This document shows positions 1 through 7,976 of a stretch of 64,000 nt of DNA, piece by piece. Made by a program: the position numbers and the translations under genes. Numbering within the stretch: position 1 is the stretch's first letter; the number at the start of each line of letters is the position of its first letter. Source of the stretch: Lachnospiraceae bacterium UBA7086 (GTDB lineage Bacteria > Bacillota > Clostridia > Lachnospirales > Lachnospiraceae); NCBI GenBank assembly GCA_002492525.1, contig DKZA01000016.1:983-64982 (forward strand). Reading direction: 5' to 3'. The notes beneath the pieces were generated by a model. The model saw nothing but the letters and a program-made list of their open reading frames with translations, ran no database searches and was not told the origin of the DNA.

Positions 1-1
1 T

Positions 2-157
2 TTGCAGGAAGTGTTCAAAGGTTATGGACTTGCCATGAACTTTGAGCAGTATGTGCTGGTAGGCAGTACAGTGCGCTCTTATCTTTCATGGCTGAAAGAT
101 ACCGGGAAGATGGCGGCTGAATTTCAGGATAATATGTTGCTCTGGCAGAGGGTATAG
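2..157 (+). CDS. C-terminal end of an unidentified protein (possibly an MBL-fold hydrolase)
   Basis: An open frame enters from the left edge and stops with TAG at 155-157. The visible 51 residues include a stretch reading VGSTVRSYLSWLKDTGKM and end in LLWQRV. This helical tail with a final Trp resembles the C-terminus of metallo-beta-lactamase-fold hydrolases in Clostridia, but no catalytic motif lies inside the window, so the family call is a guess from tail similarity only. It runs in the same direction as the AraC gene that follows 74 bases later. Confidence 0.4.
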   Translation: MQEVFKGYGLAMNFEQYVLVGSTVRSYLSWLKDTGKMAAEFQDNMLLWQRV

Positions 158-231
158 TGTTAATGGCTGGTGCGTTCAGGGAGATGGCGTAACGTCAGAA
201 ATATTCTATAGATGTGACAGGAGCGGAAAAT

Positions 232-978
232 ATGCGATACTATCAATGCAGTGAGTACCCAATCGAGTTCGTATTGTCAGAGAATATTGATAAGCACTTT
301 GCTTCCCACAACCATGTAGGTCATTATGTCATATCAGTCGTCATGCAGGAAACGGTTGCTGTTTGTTTGGAAAACAAGGAAGCGGTGTGCTGCAGAGGGG
401 ATGCGTTTATCATCCCGCCTTATGCCGTACATTCCGTGCGTCAGGGAAAAGATGCGCGTCTGCTGTCTATGTGTATGGGGACTGCTTTTGTAGAAAAGAA
501 CGACTTGGAGACAGCAGAGGAAGTTTTTCGGAAATTGTTAGGGGATGCAGTAACGCAGGGGATTTTCGGAAGGGAACAAAGAGAAAAACTGCTGAATTTC
601 GTGCGGACGGTTTACTGCCTCCATGATAATGGACGCAAAAAGATGGATGCAGACATAAAAGGTCTGACGGATAAAATGACCAGACACCCGGAACAGGAAC
701 TGTCCATAGAAACATTGGCGGCAGATATTTTTGTCAGCAAATATTACCTCATAAGAAAATTTAGAAACAGTGTTGGAATGACGCCGCATCAGTTCTGTAT
801 CCAGAACCGCATACGGAAATCACAGAGGATGCTGGATGAAGAAATGACAATCGGCAGGATTGCTGCGGAAATGGGGTTTTATGACCAGAGCCATTTTGAC
901 AGGGCTTTCCAGAAGATTGTCGGGATATCTCCGTCAGAATATGTTCGCTCAAAAAAGCAGATAGGGCAGAGTACATAG
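232..978 (+). CDS. AraC family transcriptional regulator with N-terminal cupin-like sensor
   Basis: Predicted DNA-binding regulator of about 248 residues. The N-terminal ~100 residues look like an AraC ligand-binding cupin (His-rich start ASHNHVGHYV, then a beta-rich segment with IIPPYAVHSV). The C-terminal ~100 residues carry two helix-turn-helix motifs typical of AraC/XylS proteins (LAADIFVSKYYLIRKFRN, then IAAEMGFYDQSHFDRAFQK ending in GISPSEY). The ATG at 232 is preferred over the GTG at 214 because AGGAG at 219-223 is well spaced for it. The next gene on the same strand is a small cupin, a plausible target; the inducer is unknown. Confidence 0.88.
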   Translation: MRYYQCSEYPIEFVLSENIDKHFASHNHVGHYVISVVMQETVAVCLENKEAVCCRGDAFIIPPYAVHSVRQGKDARLLSMCMGTAFVEKNDLETAEEVFRKLLGDAVTQGIFGREQREKLLNFVRTVYCLHDNGRKKMDADIKGLTDKMTRHPEQELSIETLAADIFVSKYYLIRKFRNSVGMTPHQFCIQNRIRKSQRMLDEEMTIGRIAAEMGFYDQSHFDRAFQKIVGISPSEYVRSKKQIGQST

Positions 979-1062
979 GGCAATTTTTTACAAGACATGA
1001 GAGCCTCCAAAGAATAGGATTGAAATGTAAAACAGATCACATATTTTATGGGAGGTGCCAGA

Positions 1063-1446
1063 ATGGATACATTTGAATTATTTAACAATGGAAAATTAGT
1101 TTTGCCGGAAAAAGAGGCTGGCTTTGCAAAGATCGAATGGTCGAAGCATCCGACTTTTAAGGGCGTTGAGTTGAAACACATCATCACGGCAAAAGACACA
1201 AATGGAAAGTTCAGCTATCATTTGGTGCGGATTGCTCCCGGGTGCAGTATTGGGAACCATATCCATGAAACGCGGTTGGAAACGCATGAAGTGATAAAGG
1301 GCAGTGGAAGATGTATAAATGAAGGCAGCACGATTCCGTATGAACCAGGTACAATATCCATCATGCAGGCGGGCGTGCCGCATGAAGTCGATGCGGGTGC
1401 AGAGGGGTTATATCTGTTTGCGAAGTTTATGCCTGCTTTATGTTGA
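1063..1446 (+). CDS. small single-domain cupin protein
   Basis: 127-residue cupin. Motif 1 is visible as a Gly followed by HIHETRLETHE, supplying two His, a Glu and a further His for metal binding, and motif 2 as PGTISIMQAGVPHEV with the final metal His. It is probably a small metal-dependent isomerase, oxygenase-like or sugar-binding protein; the substrate cannot be read from sequence. The ATG at 1063 has GGAGG at 1051-1055 in front, so the upstream ATG at 1048 is not used as start. It sits behind the AraC regulator and ahead of a hairpin terminator. Confidence 0.8.
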   Translation: MDTFELFNNGKLVLPEKEAGFAKIEWSKHPTFKGVELKHIITAKDTNGKFSYHLVRIAPGCSIGNHIHETRLETHEVIKGSGRCINEGSTIPYEPGTISIMQAGVPHEVDAGAEGLYLFAKFMPALC

Positions 1447-1469
1447 GTTAAATAAAAAGATAGTATGCA

Positions 1470-1511
1470 CAGACCGCCGTACTATGGTTCACTGCCATAT
1501 GCGGCGGTCTG
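1470..1511 (+). terminator. stem-loop, probable terminator after the cupin gene
   Basis: Perfect 10-bp inverted arms CAGACCGCCG (1470-1479) and CGGCGGTCTG (1502-1511) enclose a loop that can pair further (ATGG with CCAT). The downstream tract TCCTTTCC is only weakly T-rich, so termination strength is uncertain. Confidence 0.6.
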
Positions 1512-1563
1512 TCCTTTCCACAGGCAGAGCCGGGCGGCATGATAACGGAAGTTATTTGGATGC

Positions 1564-1615
1564 ATTATTCCGATAGATGGGAAATATTATTCCGAAATCA
1601 TTGATATTATTCCGA
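1564..1615 (+). promoter_or_regulatory. three phased direct repeats ATTATTCCGA upstream of the Fic gene
   Basis: The 10-mer ATTATTCCGA occurs exactly three times, starting at 1564, 1586 and 1606. The 22- and 20-bp steps put all copies on about the same DNA face. The last copy ends 39 bases before the Fic start. The arrangement suggests an operator, plausibly for the Fic protein's own MerR/excisionase-like N-terminal domain; that link is inference. Confidence 0.7.
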
Positions 1616-1654
1616 TAATAGGATATACTACTGTTTAAAGTGGGGTGTAGATCT

Positions 1655-2548
1655 ATGTACATGACAGCGAAGCAGGCAGCAGAAAAATGGGGCATTTCAG
1701 ATAGAAGAGTTCGTATATTATGTTCAGAGGGGAAAATCCCGGGTGTAACCCGTGAAGGGCGCGGCTGGAGGATTCCTGCAGATGCAAAGAAGCCAGAGGA
1801 CGGCAGGTTTAAAACAGCAGAGAGTTTGCTTGCGATGATTGATAGGAAAAAAATTGAACTGGATTCCAGAAGGCCTTTGACAGAGGGAGAAGCGGAACGG
1901 TTTGCAGAGGAATTTGTGGTTGAATATACCTACAATTCTAATGCAATCGAGGGAAATACGCTGACCTTGCGGGAGACAGATATGGTGCTGCGTGGTCTGA
2001 CGATCGCTCAGAAACCGCTGAAAGATCACATGGAAGCGGTCGGACATAAGGAAGCTTTTGATTTTGTGCAGGATTTAGTGAAAAATCGGGCGCCGCTATC
2101 TGAGAGCATTATCAAGCAGATTCATTATTTAGTTTTGGCTGATAAAAAGGATGACCGTGGTGTTTATAGAAGAGTGCCAGTAAGAATTATGGGTGCAAAG
2201 CAGGAACCTGTGCAGCCATATCTGATTCAGCCAAAGATGGAGCAGTTGCTTGAGTCTTATAGGAACAGCACAGAGCATATCATTCCCCGGATTGCGAAGT
2301 TCCATATTGAATTTGAGGGAATTCACCCTTTTATCGATGGAAATGGCCGGACAGGACGATTGCTTGTGAATCTGGAATTGATGAAAAATGGGTATCCACC
2401 GATTGACATCAAATTTACTGATCGGATAGTTTATTATAATGCTTTTGATGAGTATTATGTGAAACATAATCTGGATGCAATGGAGAAGCTGTTTGCCGGA
2501 TATGTAAATGTAAGGCTGGATAGCTATTTGGCGATGTTGGGAAATTGA
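1655..2548 (+). CDS. Fic family AMPylase-type protein with N-terminal HTH and inhibitory motif
   Basis: 297-residue Fic protein. Residues 1-45 form a MerR/excisionase-like winged HTH (MTAKQAAEKWGISDRRVR). A class II auto-inhibitory motif, S95-x-x-x-E99-G100 within NSNAIEGN, precedes the catalytic loop HPFIDGNGRTGR at about 224-235 (catalytic His 224, Gly-Asn-Gly-Arg for the nucleotide). Fic domains usually transfer AMP from ATP to target hydroxyls, and the N-terminal helix keeps activity low until relieved. ATG 1655 is chosen over GTG 1640 because GGGGTG lies just upstream. The gene heads an AT-rich defence-like patch and its stop directly abuts an AbiEi remnant in the same frame, a likely deletion junction. 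Confidence 0.9.
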   Translation: MYMTAKQAAEKWGISDRRVRILCSEGKIPGVTREGRGWRIPADAKKPEDGRFKTAESLLAMIDRKKIELDSRRPLTEGEAERFAEEFVVEYTYNSNAIEGNTLTLRETDMVLRGLTIAQKPLKDHMEAVGHKEAFDFVQDLVKNRAPLSESIIKQIHYLVLADKKDDRGVYRRVPVRIMGAKQEPVQPYLIQPKMEQLLESYRNSTEHIIPRIAKFHIEFEGIHPFIDGNGRTGRLLVNLELMKNGYPPIDIKFTDRIVYYNAFDEYYVKHNLDAMEKLFAGYVNVRLDSYLAMLGN

Positions 2549-2932
2549 AGAATCAAATACCTTGTTGACAAGGGGAGGATTGAAAAATCAGCAAGAGGTG
2601 TTTATATTCTGCCGGATGTTTGGGTTGATGAAATTTATAATTTGACAAAGCCCAAAGAAACAAATATTCGATGTGTGCACTGTAAAGAAATTCTGTATGA
2701 TTTAGGAGTGGCAAAAGTGCTTACACCGGGAGAAAATACAGTAAGGGCTTATAGTGTAGCGCACGCTCTGTGATATTTTGTGCCACATAGTCATGTGGAT
2801 ATTCAGGTAGTGTCGGAGGCTTTTAAACGGTATGCAGCTAGAATGGATAAAAATATTCCGGTCTTGTCAGAGTATGCAAAAACCTTGAATGTGGAGAAAA
2901 AACTCAGAGCATATCTGGGGGTGCTTTTATGA
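2549..2932 (+). pseudogene. abiEi: remnant of AbiEi-family type IV antitoxin
   Basis: Translation in the frame of the Fic gene, right after its stop, gives YLVDKGRIEKSARGVYILPD, then KPKETNIRCVHCKEILYDLG, then VDIQVVSEAFKRYAARMD and a tail ending LRAYLGVLL. These match in order the conserved blocks of clostridial AbiEi antitoxins (COG5340-type). The copy is broken three ways: no start and no N-terminal HTH, about 35 codons missing between the DEIYNL and TKPKE blocks, and an in-frame TGA at 2771 where the family has Cys in a LCDIL-like motif. The family comparison is from memory of the conserved blocks. Confidence 0.8.
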
Positions 2933-3111
2933 AAAACGTAATGTAGATATAGGCCATTATTAAAAATCAATTGAATCAGGCATGTATAAGACATAAAAAT
3001 ATAGTGGAAGCAGCGATTGAATTGGTTAAGCATTATATTTATGTTGTTACGTTTGAAACGAATGATACATATTTTCTGGGATTGGGGAAAAAGGAATACA
3101 AGTTGATATAG
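2929..3111 (+). pseudogene. abiEii: remnant of AbiEii-family toxin (5' end)
   Basis: An ATG at 2929 overlaps the antitoxin stop as ATGA, the usual coupling of abiEi and abiEii. It reads MKNVM, stop, I, stop, AIIKN, resembling the N-terminus of AbiEii nucleotidyltransferase toxins (MKN.MQLKA.IKN), with two nonsense codons. The ~45 codons after that are open to TAG 3109-3111 but do not look like AbiEii, so they may be rearranged DNA. No toxin active site is present. Confidence 0.55.
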
Positions 3112-3128
3112 AAGAAGGAGGTAACCAA

Positions 3129-4940
3129 ATGACAGGTGAAAAGTTTACATTAATGCAATATTCAGTTAATGCAATCCTGGGTCTGATTGATGCAGAAGAT
3201 TTTGTTATTCCGGAAATTCAGAGACCATTCGTGTGGAAGAGAAGTCAGGTTAGAGATTTAATTGACTCATTGTACAACGGTTATCCGACGGGATATATTA
3301 TCACATGGAAAAATCCTGATGTTAAGACAAAGGATGGCGGTAAAGCAAACGGAAAGAAAGTGTTGATTGATGGTCAGCAAAGAGTTACTGCATTAATGGC
3401 TGCTATTACTGGAAAAGAAGTCTTAGATGATGATTTTAACAAGGACAGAATAAAGATAGCGTTTAATCCGTTGGTGGAGGATGAGACAAAGCGTTTTGCG
3501 GTGCAGGATGCTTCGCATTTAAAGGATAAGCGTTGGATACCGGATATTTCTGTTGTTTTTGATACAGAGTTTGACTCTTTTGATTTTGCGATGAAATATT
3601 GTGAGGTAAATGAAAAAATAAAACCAAATGAAGTGAATAAGGCTGTAACAGCATTAAAAGGAATAGCCAATCGTCAGATAGGTGTTATTGAGTTGGATGC
3701 GGCTTTGGATATTGACGAAGTTACTGAAATATTTATTCGTATCAATTCCAAAGGTACAGCTCTTAGCCAGTCAGACTTCGTAATGTCCAAAATGGCAGCA
3801 GATACAGTTCATGCAGGCAGCCTTATGAGAAAGACGGTGGATTATTTCTGTCATTTGGCTACAAAACCGGATTTTTATCCACAGCTAACACACGATGCAG
3901 AATTCCAAGCATCGAAATACGCTGATAAAATTAAATGGTTAGCGAAAGATTATGATGATATTTATGATCCGGATTATGGCGATATGCTTAGGGTATCGTT
4001 TATGCATCAGTTCCGAAGAGGTAAATTGGCGGATTTGGTTAGCTTGCTATCAGGACGTGATTTTGTTACGAAGGAATTTAGAGAAGATATCGTAGAAGAG
4101 TCTTATGGAAAACTGGATGTTGGTATTATGAATTTTATCAACCAGTATAATTTTTCACAGTTTGTTATGGCAATTAAGGGTGCCGGATATGTATCAAGTA
4201 AGCTCCTTAATTCAAGAATGACATTAGATTTTGCATATACATTGTATTTGATGTTGTTAGATGAACCTTCAATTCCGAATGTACAGATAAAGAGATATGT
4301 GCAGAAGTGGTTTGTTCTTTCAACCTTGACGTCAAGATATATAGGTTCACCAGAAACGCAGATGGATCGTGACATGAGAGTTATTGGAGAAAAAGGATTC
4401 CTGACATTTTTAGCAGATGTTGAGGCTTCGGCACTTTCAGAAACTTTCTGGACAGTTACATTGCCTCAGAACTTGGAAACATCATCTGTTAACAGTCCGG
4501 CGTTCAATACATTTTTAGCAGCACAGATTAATATGAACTGTAATTCCATGTTAATGAATGGTACGAAAGTTGCGGATTTGATTACTATTTCCGGAGATGT
4601 GCATCATATATTTCCCCGCAGCTATCTGAAAAATAATGGTGTGGATAATAAGACAAAATATAATCAGGTTGCTAACTACATATACCTTGATACCCAGGTA
4701 AATAAAGCAATTAGTGATGATGCACCGAATGTGTATTTTGGAAAGGTTTTGAGTCAGTGTGCAGATGGAGATATGTTACTTGGAAATATTGCAGATAAAG
4801 ACTTGCTTGCAATAAATCTGGAAGAGAACTGTATTCCACAAAATATTATGAATATGACAGTTGAAAACTATGATGAGTTTTTAACTGAGAGACGTAAAAT
4901 GATGGCGGCGATGATACAGAAGTATTATGAGAGGTTGTAG
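3129..4940 (+). CDS. GmrSD-type restriction nuclease (DUF262-DUF1524 single chain)
   Basis: 603-residue intact protein. The N-terminal DUF262 part carries IQRPFVW (30-36) and the DGQQR motif (81-85), the ParB-like nucleotide-using half of GmrS-type proteins. The C-terminal part has the HNH-like DUF1524 motif HHIFPRSYL at about 492-500, followed by an Asn/Asp-rich stretch (NQVANYIYLD). Fused DUF262-DUF1524 proteins include type IV enzymes that cut modified, for example glucosylated, phage DNA; this substrate is inferred. AAGGAGGT at 3115-3122 sets the start. It is the only defence gene here, apart from Fic, that looks intact. Confidence 0.85.
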   Translation: MTGEKFTLMQYSVNAILGLIDAEDFVIPEIQRPFVWKRSQVRDLIDSLYNGYPTGYIITWKNPDVKTKDGGKANGKKVLIDGQQRVTALMAAITGKEVLDDDFNKDRIKIAFNPLVEDETKRFAVQDASHLKDKRWIPDISVVFDTEFDSFDFAMKYCEVNEKIKPNEVNKAVTALKGIANRQIGVIELDAALDIDEVTEIFIRINSKGTALSQSDFVMSKMAADTVHAGSLMRKTVDYFCHLATKPDFYPQLTHDAEFQASKYADKIKWLAKDYDDIYDPDYGDMLRVSFMHQFRRGKLADLVSLLSGRDFVTKEFREDIVEESYGKLDVGIMNFINQYNFSQFVMAIKGAGYVSSKLLNSRMTLDFAYTLYLMLLDEPSIPNVQIKRYVQKWFVLSTLTSRYIGSPETQMDRDMRVIGEKGFLTFLADVEASALSETFWTVTLPQNLETSSVNSPAFNTFLAAQINMNCNSMLMNGTKVADLITISGDVHHIFPRSYLKNNGVDNKTKYNQVANYIYLDTQVNKAISDDAPNVYFGKVLSQCADGDMLLGNIADKDLLAINLEENCIPQNIMNMTVENYDEFLTERRKMMAAMIQKYYERL

Positions 4941-4970
4941 AAAGTCACACATGATTTGAGGAATGTGTAA

Positions 4971-5118
4971 ATGGCTTATCAGAGTGAAGCATAATTAGAA
5001 AAGCAATTTATAAAGCAGTGACAAGGACAGGATTATCATGTTGTTAATATTCCGGACAGTGATGCATTGCTTGCAAATTTTAGAGTACAGTGTGAGAAAT
5101 ATAATAAAGTAAAATTAG
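4971..5118 (+). pseudogene. hsdR: N-terminal remnant of type I restriction subunit HsdR
   Basis: From ATG 4971 the frame reads MAYQSEA, stop, LEKQFIKQ, stop, QGQDYHVVNIPDSDALLANF and then a segment like RVQCEKYNKVKL. This resembles the first ~50 residues of HsdR proteins (MAYQSEAxLE... then a P-D-S/Y-x-x-L-xANF block). Two in-frame stops and loss of everything downstream show a dead fragment. No hsdM or hsdS remains in the window. Confidence 0.7.
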
Positions 5119-5127
5119 TGACGTTTG

Positions 5128-5286
5128 CAGTTGGACAAGGATGGAAAGCTGAAAGTAGCAATGCATTTGGAGCATGTCATGAAGCGGTTGCTTGACAAAT
5201 ACAATGCCGCTTATGAAGATCAGCTACCGAAGAATTATGAAGATTTGTGCCAGGATAGGGTAAAAAGTAATATGGCAGAAACATAA
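5128..5286 (+). other. unassigned coding-like remnant
   Basis: A frame open from about 5128 to TAA 5284-5286 encodes ~52 residues with protein-like composition (VAMHLEHVMKRLLDKYNAAY, then LPKNYEDLCQDRVKSN). It has no convincing start or ribosome binding site and I do not recognise the family. It probably belongs to the same decayed mobile or defence DNA as the HsdR fragment before it. Nothing else is evident between 4941 and 5385. Confidence 0.35.
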
Positions 5287-5385
5287 AGCGATGGGAATGA
5301 ATAAGTGCCTACAAACCTAGATAAATCAAGGGCTTATAAGGAATTGTAAGTCTCTTTGGAGACGAAAAAGAGGAGAAAAACCAAT

Positions 5386-5844
5386 ATGATAAAAATATTA
5401 TTTGTATGTCACGGCAACATCTGCCGTAGCACAATGGCCGAGAGCGTCATGACCTACTTAGTAAACAAGCGGCACCTCTCGGACCAATTCCAGATTGCTT
5501 CCGCAGCCACGAGCCGGGAAGAAATTGGCAACGGTCCTCATTACGGCACTGTTAATAAACTGAGAGCCGTAGGTATTCCCGTTGTGCCGCATCGGGCAGT
5601 GCAGATGACGAAACAAGACTATCAGAAGTATGATTATCTGATCGGCATGGATGACGCCAATATTCGTAACATGATAAGAATCGCCGGCGGCGATCCGGAG
5701 CATAAAATCTATCGCCTTTTAGAGTTTGCGGGATGCGGAAGGGCCATTGCCGATCCGTGGTATACGGGAGAGTTTGATGTAACTTACGATGATATCCTGG
5801 AAGGGTGTGAGGCTTTCTTAAATTTCCTGACGGAATCGAAATAA
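5386..5844 (+). CDS. low-molecular-weight protein tyrosine phosphatase
   Basis: 152-residue cytoplasmic phosphatase. The P-loop is CHGNICRS at residues 8-15 (nucleophile Cys8, Arg14) and the general-acid loop is DPWYTGEFD with Asp at about 123. The length is normal for the family, whose members dephosphorylate protein tyrosines (or Arg in some Firmicutes). ATG 5386 is preferred to the upstream TTG at 5356 because AGGAG lies at 5371-5375 and the sequence MIKILFVCHGN begins exactly as the family does. It is monocistronic, followed by a strong terminator, and marks the right edge of the accessory patch. Confidence 0.92.
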   Translation: MIKILFVCHGNICRSTMAESVMTYLVNKRHLSDQFQIASAATSREEIGNGPHYGTVNKLRAVGIPVVPHRAVQMTKQDYQKYDYLIGMDDANIRNMIRIAGGDPEHKIYRLLEFAGCGRAIADPWYTGEFDVTYDDILEGCEAFLNFLTESK

Positions 5845-5885
5845 TAAGGTAGAATCCCGGTTTTGAGCCTGCGATATGATTTCCA

Positions 5886-5926
5886 GGGAAGTCCGATCAA
5901 TGATCAGACTTCCCGTTTTTTTTTTT
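5886..5926 (+). terminator. Rho-independent terminator of the phosphatase gene
   Basis: GGGAAGTC (5886-5893) pairs perfectly with GACTTCCC (5907-5914), followed by G and eleven Ts (5916-5926). It overlaps the last codons of the minus-strand XRE gene, for which it is not correctly oriented. Confidence 0.9.
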
Positions 5927-6805
5927 GAGATAATTCCCCGTAAGGGAAGCAAAGGACAGCACTAGCAATAGAAACACCGTCAGCCCGTCCCACACGTCCA
6001 ATAGTGGTTCATCTATCATTTTTGACAGGATGAGATTGATGAGAAACACAAGCGGTATGGCGGACAAAAGGGAGATACCAAGGGCCAGTAATCGTCTGGT
6101 CTTTCCCATGCGGGCAAATATGGCAGACATCAGCCAAAGAAACAGGATGGCGGGTACCGCCATGGCGGTGCCGATGGAAAATACGGCGTGGACTTTTAGC
6201 AGGAAGCTTAACAGATACAGATAGGGAATGATAAAAATACTTAATGAAACAAGACTGCCAAGGATTCCTTTCTTTCCCATAATCATAGCGGGAAAGGATA
6301 CCACCCATGCAAAAGCAATAGAGCCAAGCGGAATCAGTGACCAGGTGAGGCGGCCGGCAGTAGCTATGTCACAGATAAGGCATACTGCGATGCCAAGGAA
6401 GCAAGCCGCGGAAAACAGGATGGCAAGGATTCTGTTTTTAGACAGGCTGTTTTCTTCTTGTTGTTTTAAGGCGAGCAGATTTTCTTCTGCTTTTTGTGTA
6501 TAATAGGAGATTTCTCCGTTTGTCCGAGTCTGCGGAGCGGAACTCGTAAAGTTAATTTGCGAAGCAGATTTACTTTTTTCATATGGTTTCATTTCAATTT
6601 TCTCCCCACTCAACAATTCGTTTACGGTAATGCCAAGGATGGCGCACAGATCCAGCATGATAGAGGAATCCGGCATACTTTTTCCGGTTTCCCATTTGGA
6701 TACGGCTCTGTCTGTAATATTCAGTTTTTCAGCCAGCTGTGCCTGTGTCAGTTTCTGCTCTTTGCGGCATCTGGCAATAAAGATTCCGATTTCGGTCTGA
6801 TTCAT
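5897..6805 (-). CDS. XRE-family HTH regulator with multi-pass membrane C-terminus
   Basis: 302 residues. Residues 1-60 form a Cro/CI-type HTH (IGIFIARCRKEQKLTQAQLA, then KLNITDRAVSKWETGKSMPD). A polar linker to about residue 120 leads to a C-terminal half with about six hydrophobic segments. It is probably a membrane-anchored transcription regulator that couples an envelope signal to DNA binding; such XRE-membrane proteins are common in Lachnospiraceae and mostly uncharacterised. The start is set by CAAGGAGG on the minus strand just before ATG (6803-6805). It diverges from the pst operon, which shares the ~200-bp region 6806-7009. Confidence 0.8.
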   Translation of the reverse strand: MNQTEIGIFIARCRKEQKLTQAQLAEKLNITDRAVSKWETGKSMPDSSIMLDLCAILGITVNELLSGEKIEMKPYEKSKSASQINFTSSAPQTRTNGEISYYTQKAEENLLALKQQEENSLSKNRILAILFSAACFLGIAVCLICDIATAGRLTWSLIPLGSIAFAWVVSFPAMIMGKKGILGSLVSLSIFIIPYLYLLSFLLKVHAVFSIGTAMAVPAILFLWLMSAIFARMGKTRRLLALGISLLSAIPLVFLINLILSKMIDEPLLDVWDGLTVFLLLVLSFASLTGNYLKKKNGKSDH

Positions 6806-7009
6806 TGTGTTTTCCTCCTTGGGATAAAGGTACATCATAAAGCCTTTTTTTAACACGAACTGTTGGTTGAGTTTGGGGAAATTATAATCCAACCGGTCCA
6901 AAGGGACAAGCAAAAATCAAAGATTTCTGCAGAAACAGGTTTTCTCAGGATATGAACAAGAATAAGCAGGCATAAAGTATAAAGAAGAGCCGACAGTGCA
7001 GGAAAAGGG

Positions 7010-7951
7010 ATGTATAAAAAGGAGAAGAACAGAAACAGAATCTATATGACCAAGGTACATCTGTTAGGGGCAGTTTTGGTGATTGGTCTTTTATCAGGAA
7101 TCGGCAGGGAGTATAGAGGGGTTGACAGCCCGCACGGCAGGGAGTACAGAGGGACTGACAGCCTGCAGAGCATGGGGGAAAGCGGGATGCAGTCTGTAGG
7201 GCAGGATGCTGTCCAGGGGACGGTCACCATGGCCGGTTCCACTTCCATGGAGTCCATGGCCAATGCGCTGGCGGAAGGGTTCATGAGCCGATATCCGCAG
7301 GTGGTGGTGACAGCGGAATTTACGGGATCTTCTGCGGGAATCGAGTCAGTACTGGCGGGCCGTGTAGATATCGGCAATTCTTCCAGGCGGCTTCATCCGG
7401 CGGAACAGGCGGCGGGCGGGGTGGAACAGGTGGTGGCAATTGATGGAATTGTCATGGTTACGGATACAGGCAACAGGGTCAAGGGATTGACGAAGGAGCA
7501 GTTGTGCGGTATCTATCAGGGCACAATCAGAAACTGGCAGGACGTGGGAGGTCTTGATGAGCCCGTGGTGGTGATCGGCCGGGAGGCGGGAAGCGGTACC
7601 AGAGAAGCTTTTGAGGGCTTCCTGGGGATGGAGGACCGGTGCGTTTATGCCAATGAGGTAAGTTCTACAGGGGCGGTGATGGCCAGGGTATCGTCCACGC
7701 CGGGTGCCATCGGTTATGTCTCTTGGGAGGTGCTTAACGATACGGTGGCGGTTCTTTCTTTAGACGGGATAATGCCCACGGAGGAGACTATCCGGGATGG
7801 CAGATACGGGTTGAGCAGGCCTTATGTGATGGTGACAAGGGGCGGTCTTGAGAAGCAGAACGAGGCGGTGCGGGAATTTTTCAGGTATTTGTATTCAGAG
7901 GAAGGGAAAGCACTGCTTAACAGGGCGGGGGTGATTGTATCTGACAGATAA
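7010..7951 (+). CDS. pstS: phosphate ABC transporter substrate-binding protein
   Basis: 313-residue periplasmic-type phosphate-binding protein. The phosphate loops are visible: TMAGSTSMESMANALAEGF, FTGSSAGIESVLAG, then REAGSGTREAFEGF. It would capture phosphate outside the membrane and deliver it to PstC/PstA. The N-terminus is a hydrophobic helix ending LLSGIG rather than the lipobox LSGC, so the lipid-anchor Cys is missing and the protein may stay tethered by an uncleaved helix or be released. An 11-residue tandem duplication follows it. The start at 7010 has GGAAAAGGG directly upstream. First gene of pstSCAB. Confidence 0.92.
   Translation: MYKKEKNRNRIYMTKVHLLGAVLVIGLLSGIGREYRGVDSPHGREYRGTDSLQSMGESGMQSVGQDAVQGTVTMAGSTSMESMANALAEGFMSRYPQVVVTAEFTGSSAGIESVLAGRVDIGNSSRRLHPAEQAAGGVEQVVAIDGIVMVTDTGNRVKGLTKEQLCGIYQGTIRNWQDVGGLDEPVVVIGREAGSGTREAFEGFLGMEDRCVYANEVSSTGAVMARVSSTPGAIGYVSWEVLNDTVAVLSLDGIMPTEETIRDGRYGLSRPYVMVTRGGLEKQNEAVREFFRYLYSEEGKALLNRAGVIVSDR
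7103..7168 (+). repeat. two-unit 33-bp in-frame tandem duplication inside pstS
   Basis: Two 33-bp units encode GREYRGVDSPH and GREYRGTDSLQ back to back, immediately after the N-terminal hydrophobic helix. The duplication lengthens the linker between membrane and binding domain without altering the domain itself. Confidence 0.85.
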
Positions 7952-7976
7952 CGCTGTAAAAGATAGAAATAGCCGG

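Noticed and set aside
1640..5300. Complete mobile element around the defence genes
   Set aside because: No integrase, transposase or flanking att-like direct repeats were found, so only an accessory patch is claimed.
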